Positions 60,019 through 63,633 of a stretch of DNA of 63,633 bases are shown one piece after another. The stretch lies in NCBI RefSeq assembly GCF_900637865.1, contig NZ_LR134438.1, positions 1-63,633 of the forward strand, read 5' to 3'. Positions within the stretch are counted from its first letter, which is position 1. The number at the start of each line of letters is the position of its first letter. Origin of the DNA: Legionella adelaidensis. Lineage in GTDB: Bacteria > Pseudomonadota > Gammaproteobacteria > Legionellales > Legionellaceae. Under the pieces are notes generated by a model. The model made no database searches, was not told the DNA's origin, and saw nothing but the letters and a program-made list of their open reading frames with translations. The position numbers were made by a program, and so were the translations under genes.

Positions 60019-61218
60019 ATGATGAGCGAACTTAATCTGGTTTATCTCCTATTAGGTGCAGGTATTTTATTACCCATTACTTTTATATTTTTTCTCTTTA
60101 AACGCTATGAGAAATTCCAAACGCTCATCACAGAAAGAATTCATCAATTACACTTGGATACACAACAAGTAGCTCAAACTAGCCAGCAAGCCCTGATAGA
60201 GAAAATTGCACAAGGGCACCTGTCAACGCATCAAATCATAACGGATATAGTCCAGCGCCAAATGGTGGATATTCGTGAGCAAATGAACCACAGTTTCAAG
60301 CAACATGCCTCGTCTTTAACCTCTCATTTACAAACACTTACTGAAGAGATTAGAAATCACTTACATGCATTAACTACCCAAGTAAACACAAAGTTAACCG
60401 AAGGATTTGAGAAAACCTCTACGACTTTCGTCGATGTAGTAAAACGATTAACTATTATTGATGAAGCGCAAAAGAAAATTACTGAATTATCCACCCACGT
60501 AGTGAGTTTACAAGATGTATTAATGGATAAAAAATCCCGTGGGGCTTTCGGAGAAGTACAGCTCTCGGCATTAATTAGTAATATGATCCCAACAACTAAT
60601 TACAGCTTGCAATACACTTTAAGTAATCAAAAGCGAGCGGATTGTATACTCTTTCTACCAGAACCCACTGGAAATATCGTCATCGACGCAAAATTTCCAT
60701 TAGAAACCTTCCAAAAATTAATGAATACCCCCTCAACCTCTGCGGAAATAAAAACCCTGCAACAGCAATTCCGCCAAGACTTGCAAAAACATATTAAAGA
60801 CATAGCGGAAAAATATATTATTCCTAACGAGACCACCGACGGCGCAATCATGTTCATTCCTGCAGAAGCCATTTTCGCAGAAATACACACCAACTACCCC
60901 GAATTAGTCACCCTTTCCCACAAGTTAAAGGTTTGGTTAGTTTCTCCCAGCACGCTTATGGCGGTATTAACCACCGCCAGAGCGGTGTTAAAAGATGATG
61001 CTACTCGAAAGCAAGTCCACATTATTCAAAAACACCTGCAATCTTTGGCAGATGACTTTCAACGTTTTGAAAAACGCATGGATAAACTCACCAAACACAT
61101 CGATTTAGCACATCAAGATGTAAATGAGGTAAATACTTCAGCCAAAAAAATTACCCAACGTTTTCAGAAGATTGAAGCAGTGGAGATTGAAGGAGCAGAT
61201 GTAGCTTTATTAGAGTAG
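60019..61218 (+). CDS. rmuC: RmuC-family DNA recombination protein
   Basis: The 399-residue protein has an N-terminal membrane helix (VYLLLGAGILLPITFIFFLF), a coiled coil to about residue 170, and the RmuC nuclease-like domain with GAFGEVQLSALI, DAKFPLETFQKL and PSTLMAVLTTAR. RmuC limits inversions at short repeats and is linked to restriction-fold nucleases. It is divergent from ligA; the genes are 65 bases apart. Confidence 0.93.
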   Translation: MMSELNLVYLLLGAGILLPITFIFFLFKRYEKFQTLITERIHQLHLDTQQVAQTSQQALIEKIAQGHLSTHQIITDIVQRQMVDIREQMNHSFKQHASSLTSHLQTLTEEIRNHLHALTTQVNTKLTEGFEKTSTTFVDVVKRLTIIDEAQKKITELSTHVVSLQDVLMDKKSRGAFGEVQLSALISNMIPTTNYSLQYTLSNQKRADCILFLPEPTGNIVIDAKFPLETFQKLMNTPSTSAEIKTLQQQFRQDLQKHIKDIAEKYIIPNETTDGAIMFIPAEAIFAEIHTNYPELVTLSHKLKVWLVSPSTLMAVLTTARAVLKDDATRKQVHIIQKHLQSLADDFQRFEKRMDKLTKHIDLAHQDVNEVNTSAKKITQRFQKIEAVEIEGADVALLE

Positions 61219-61254
61219 ATTCCACAAGATACCTCAAAGAGACTTGTGATAATC

Positions 61255-61263
61255 TGCTATAAT
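61255..61263 (+). promoter_or_regulatory. Extended -10 promoter of the F-box gene
   Basis: TGCTATAAT (61255-61263) is an extended -10 with a perfect TATAAT; no good -35 is needed or seen. The predicted start is near 61270 and the leader has a CACC/GGTG hairpin before GAGG and the GTG start. Confidence 0.5.
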
Positions 61264-61313
61264 TTAAACAATACAATTAGAAAGCACCGCCTATATGGTG
61301 TTATGAGGTTATT

Positions 61314-63071
61314 GTGAGCAAAGAGAAACCAACTACACTACAAGAACAAAGTGGGGGCGAGGAAAGGCAGGATCAGTTTGAGCATCTTCCGGATGATGTT
61401 CTTTCTGAGATCGGAAAACATCTCAATGAGAAAGATTTGTTGCACCTTTCCCGCACTCAACAAAGAACGCGGGAGATATTTCGCTCCGACTTAAATAAGA
61501 TAACCGTTACTAAATTGGTTAAGGCGCTGGAAGAGGTGAATCAGGCCAAACGTAGGCCTGCACCTGTCCTTGCTGCACTTAGCGAGTTAAAACGAGAAAT
61601 ACTGGCTGAGATTTTAAAAGTATCAACAGGAAGACTAAATGCACTCATGCTGGCCGCTCAATTTCAACCTACAGCAGTCGCACCTATCATTGCTGCAATA
61701 AGTACTCTAGACCCCTCCACACAAACTAAAATTTTAAAAAAAACAGATTGGGTTGGACGCAATGCGCTAATGCTGGCAGTTGAAAACAACCCCCAAGTAG
61801 TCGAGCCCATTCTCGCTGCCATACGCACACTAGCACCACACGATCGCGCTGATATTTTAACGCAGGAACGCAATGATGGAAATACTGCGCTAATGCTGGC
61901 AGTTGAAAACAACCCCCAAGTAGTCGAGCCCATTCTCGTTGCCATAGGCACACTAGCACCACAAGATCGCGCTAATATTTTAACGCAGGAACGCAACGAT
62001 GAAAATACTGCCCTTTTATTAGCCGCCTTAGATGCCCCCGAAGCAGTCAAGTTACTCCTTGATGAAATAAGAACACTAGAGCCAAAAATACAAGCTAAGA
62101 TTTTAAGTAAGACAGATAGATTCAATTGCAATGCGCTCAGACTAGCCGTTGAAAGCCAGGATTTTCCTCCCTTGGCAGCTCGATTGGCAGTTGTCTCACT
62201 TATTACTGCGATAGGTGAACTAGACACAGATGCAAAAGCTGAGATTATCAAAAATACAAGGTTGGCTGGAGATAATCTTCTCCTATGGGCAGCTGGTAGG
62301 ACTCTTTCGCAGCCTGGAGCAGTTCCTGCTGTTTTTAAAGCAATCAGCGGACTCCCAGCAAAAGATCAGAGTGAGATGTTAAAAGAGACCAATGATTGGG
62401 GTAACAATGCGCTGATGCAGGCCATCATATCCAATCCTGTGGCAACTGCTTCTATTCTTTCTGCGATGCTCCAATTAGACCCCAAGAGCCGCGAAGATAT
62501 TTTAAAACAAAAAGCTAACGATGGGCATGATGCTTTTAGTCTGGCAAAAAAATATTCTCCAGACATTATCCCTTTAATGGAAGTTACCAGAAAATTTGAA
62601 GGAGATGAGAAAACACGAAAAGAGTTAGAAGCTATTTTAATCACAAATCCAAAATTATTGGCGCAAATTCCAGAAGTGAAGGGAAGCCGGACTCTGCTGG
62701 ACTCACTGGCAACACAAACCTATGTGGATAAACAAACTAAAATCAATCTTGCCCTTATCAAATTCGTAGATGCCTTGAGCCTAGATGATAACGAAAAAAT
62801 TAACAAAACTTTCCAGACCCTAATAACTATAGCCAATACCCATAGAAGCAAGTTTGGTTCGCATAGCGGGCTCACAGCTTCTTGCAAAGATTTAATTAAT
62901 AAATTAGCGAAAATGCAGGTTGAAGAGAAAGAAAAATTAAAAAGCGCCCTGGATTTAAACGTAAAGGACGTATCATCCAAGCAATTCCAGACCGCTCTCG
63001 AACAGTATGTAAAAGAAGGGAAAATGGCTGATGGAAAAGATGACTCTCGGCAACCCTTGCTTAAAAAATAA
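61314..63071 (+). CDS. F-box and ankyrin-like repeat protein, candidate Dot/Icm effector
   Basis: The 585-residue protein starts at a GTG, seven bases after GAGG. Residues about 22-54 form an F-box (EHLPDDVLSEIGKHLNEKDL then LHLSRTQ). From about 95 to 420, 40-41-residue repeats (NALMLAVENNPQVVEPIL-type followed by ILTQERND) resemble long ankyrin repeats. The rest is helical. The tail has acidic and basic residues and ends QPLLKK. F-boxes bind the host Skp1 of SCF ubiquitin ligases and are eukaryotic-type, so this is a probable translocated effector that would recruit targets for ubiquitination. Targets are unknown. Confidence 0.85.
   Translation: MSKEKPTTLQEQSGGEERQDQFEHLPDDVLSEIGKHLNEKDLLHLSRTQQRTREIFRSDLNKITVTKLVKALEEVNQAKRRPAPVLAALSELKREILAEILKVSTGRLNALMLAAQFQPTAVAPIIAAISTLDPSTQTKILKKTDWVGRNALMLAVENNPQVVEPILAAIRTLAPHDRADILTQERNDGNTALMLAVENNPQVVEPILVAIGTLAPQDRANILTQERNDENTALLLAALDAPEAVKLLLDEIRTLEPKIQAKILSKTDRFNCNALRLAVESQDFPPLAARLAVVSLITAIGELDTDAKAEIIKNTRLAGDNLLLWAAGRTLSQPGAVPAVFKAISGLPAKDQSEMLKETNDWGNNALMQAIISNPVATASILSAMLQLDPKSREDILKQKANDGHDAFSLAKKYSPDIIPLMEVTRKFEGDEKTRKELEAILITNPKLLAQIPEVKGSRTLLDSLATQTYVDKQTKINLALIKFVDALSLDDNEKINKTFQTLITIANTHRSKFGSHSGLTASCKDLINKLAKMQVEEKEKLKSALDLNVKDVSSKQFQTALEQYVKEGKMADGKDDSRQPLLKK
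61764..62006 (+). repeat. Tandem 123-base repeats within the F-box gene
   Basis: A 123-base unit (41 codons) occurs twice, starting at GCGCTAATGC (61764 and 61887). A core of more than 50 bases is identical, and differences are few over the rest. The identity shows recent duplication of an ankyrin-like repeat. Confidence 0.85.
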
Positions 63072-63239
63072 AGAAGGTGTCAAACTTTATTTATTCCGAT
63101 TCTGATCTTGCAGCTAACTTATTTTTGCATTTCAATGCTAAAGGATTCTATCAGGGAAGAGACGGACAACATAACCCAACATTTGAAGTATCTTGGGTAT
63201 ATGCTATTCTACGCTCAATACACCTTAAGGGAATAAGCA

Positions 63240-63569
63240 ATGCACATTATGCGGGTTTTCTTGCTTTGTCTTTTATCTTTTACTTTTCATTCATCTTATA
63301 GCGTAAATTCTGAATGTTGTGCGAATATGGGTGGATTACATTATTGTGATACTTCCGCAGGTCGTTTTGTGTGTAAAAATGGGTATTACTCTTCTTGTTA
63401 TTGCACCCGCCATGCAGTGATGGATTTACAAAAATTCCAAGGGTGCTGTATGTGGCAAGGAGGCGTTTTAGATGCGGATAACGGGTTAGTTGTTTGTAAC
63501 AATGGTGGCGTTTCTGAAATCTGTACCTTGCAATTACCCAATGCTGAGGGCCTTACTGCTTTTAGATAA
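63240..63569 (+). CDS. Small secreted cysteine-rich protein with internal duplication
   Basis: The 109-residue protein has a signal peptide (MRVFLLCLLSFTFHSSYS). The mature part holds 12 Cys in two related halves: CCANMGGLHYCDTSAGRFVC with KNGYYSSC, and CCMWQGGVLDADNGLVVC with NNGGVSEIC. Both follow CC, GG, a hydrophobic VC, NG and a final Cys, suggesting a disulfide-bonded duplicated fold. AAGGGA precedes the ATG. I do not recognise the family for certain. Confidence 0.7.
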   Translation: MHIMRVFLLCLLSFTFHSSYSVNSECCANMGGLHYCDTSAGRFVCKNGYYSSCYCTRHAVMDLQKFQGCCMWQGGVLDADNGLVVCNNGGVSEICTLQLPNAEGLTAFR

Positions 63570-63633
63570 TTCCCAAAAGGGGGTAAAATTGATTTATGAT
63601 ATTTTTAAATTATGTAACGCAGCATGTCCCCTT

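Noticed and set aside
61664-62251. 195-residue minus-strand frame
   Set aside because: Antisense shadow of the ankyrin-like repeats of the F-box gene; its repeats mirror the sense repeats.
63077-63301. 74-residue frame after the F-box gene
   Set aside because: It overlaps the better-supported secreted Cys-rich gene, has no good ribosome site or recognisable content, and ends in that gene's signal-peptide region.

Overview
The window looks like chromosome of a Legionella species or a close relative in the Legionellales. This is inferred from AT-rich DNA, a FimV/HubP gene near truA, the order frr-pyrH-tsf-rpsB / glnD / tadA-guaA-guaB / minDE, an RsmY/RsmZ-type RNA with a perfect LetA-type box, and several large proteins that look like Dot/Icm effectors. 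No tRNA, rRNA, CRISPR array, transposase or prophage gene was seen.

Layout. 1-5072 (minus): start of truA, an unknown 830-residue protein with a PmrA-like box, and fimV. 5327-9909: an APC amino-acid permease facing putA. 10273-12114: a YkuD-type L,D-transpeptidase, then on the minus strand a predicted CsrA-sponge RNA with a LetA-type box, then a ProQ/FinO protein. 12121-13522: ubiG and a uracil-DNA-glycosylase-like protein that has lost its catalytic Asp. 13572-19701: an M20 hydrolase, astA-astD-astB and a spermidine-synthase-like protein. 19733-27470: a FecR/DUF6600 protein with a proline-rich tail, two tandem GH13 alpha-amylase-fold proteins (the first with a PmrA-like box) and a possible F-box/helical protein. 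27535-30546: frr, pyrH, tsf and rpsB with promoter, leader hairpin and internal terminator. 30871-37571: a Spy-like chaperone, glnD, tadA, guaA and guaB. 37663-39850: a nitric-oxide cassette of alternative oxidase (promoter buried in an NsrR-type operator), tehB and nsrR. 40012-41105: minDE. 41150-41340: a MITE-like element nested in a palindromic repeat. 41345-48263: fadE, hydrolase, DUF1189 protein and a Ugp/Mal-type ABC importer without a binding protein. 48425-51851: a CLC transporter and fused anthranilate synthase. 52024-53259: a DUF763 protein. 53451-59953: an oligopeptide-type ABC set without ATPases, and ligA. 60019-63569: rmuC, an F-box plus ankyrin-like repeat protein and a small secreted Cys-rich protein.

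How the genes fit together. PutA, the Ast enzymes, the permease and the M20 hydrolase suit an organism that feeds on amino acids, with proline and arginine both leading to glutamate. GlnD adds nitrogen sensing. The LetA box and CsrA-sponge RNA link the region to the growth/transmission switch, and the PmrA-like boxes mark two host-interaction candidates. The aox-tehB-nsrR group looks like a small NO-response unit giving an NO-resistant terminal oxidase. All functions are inferred from sequence by eye; no database search was run.
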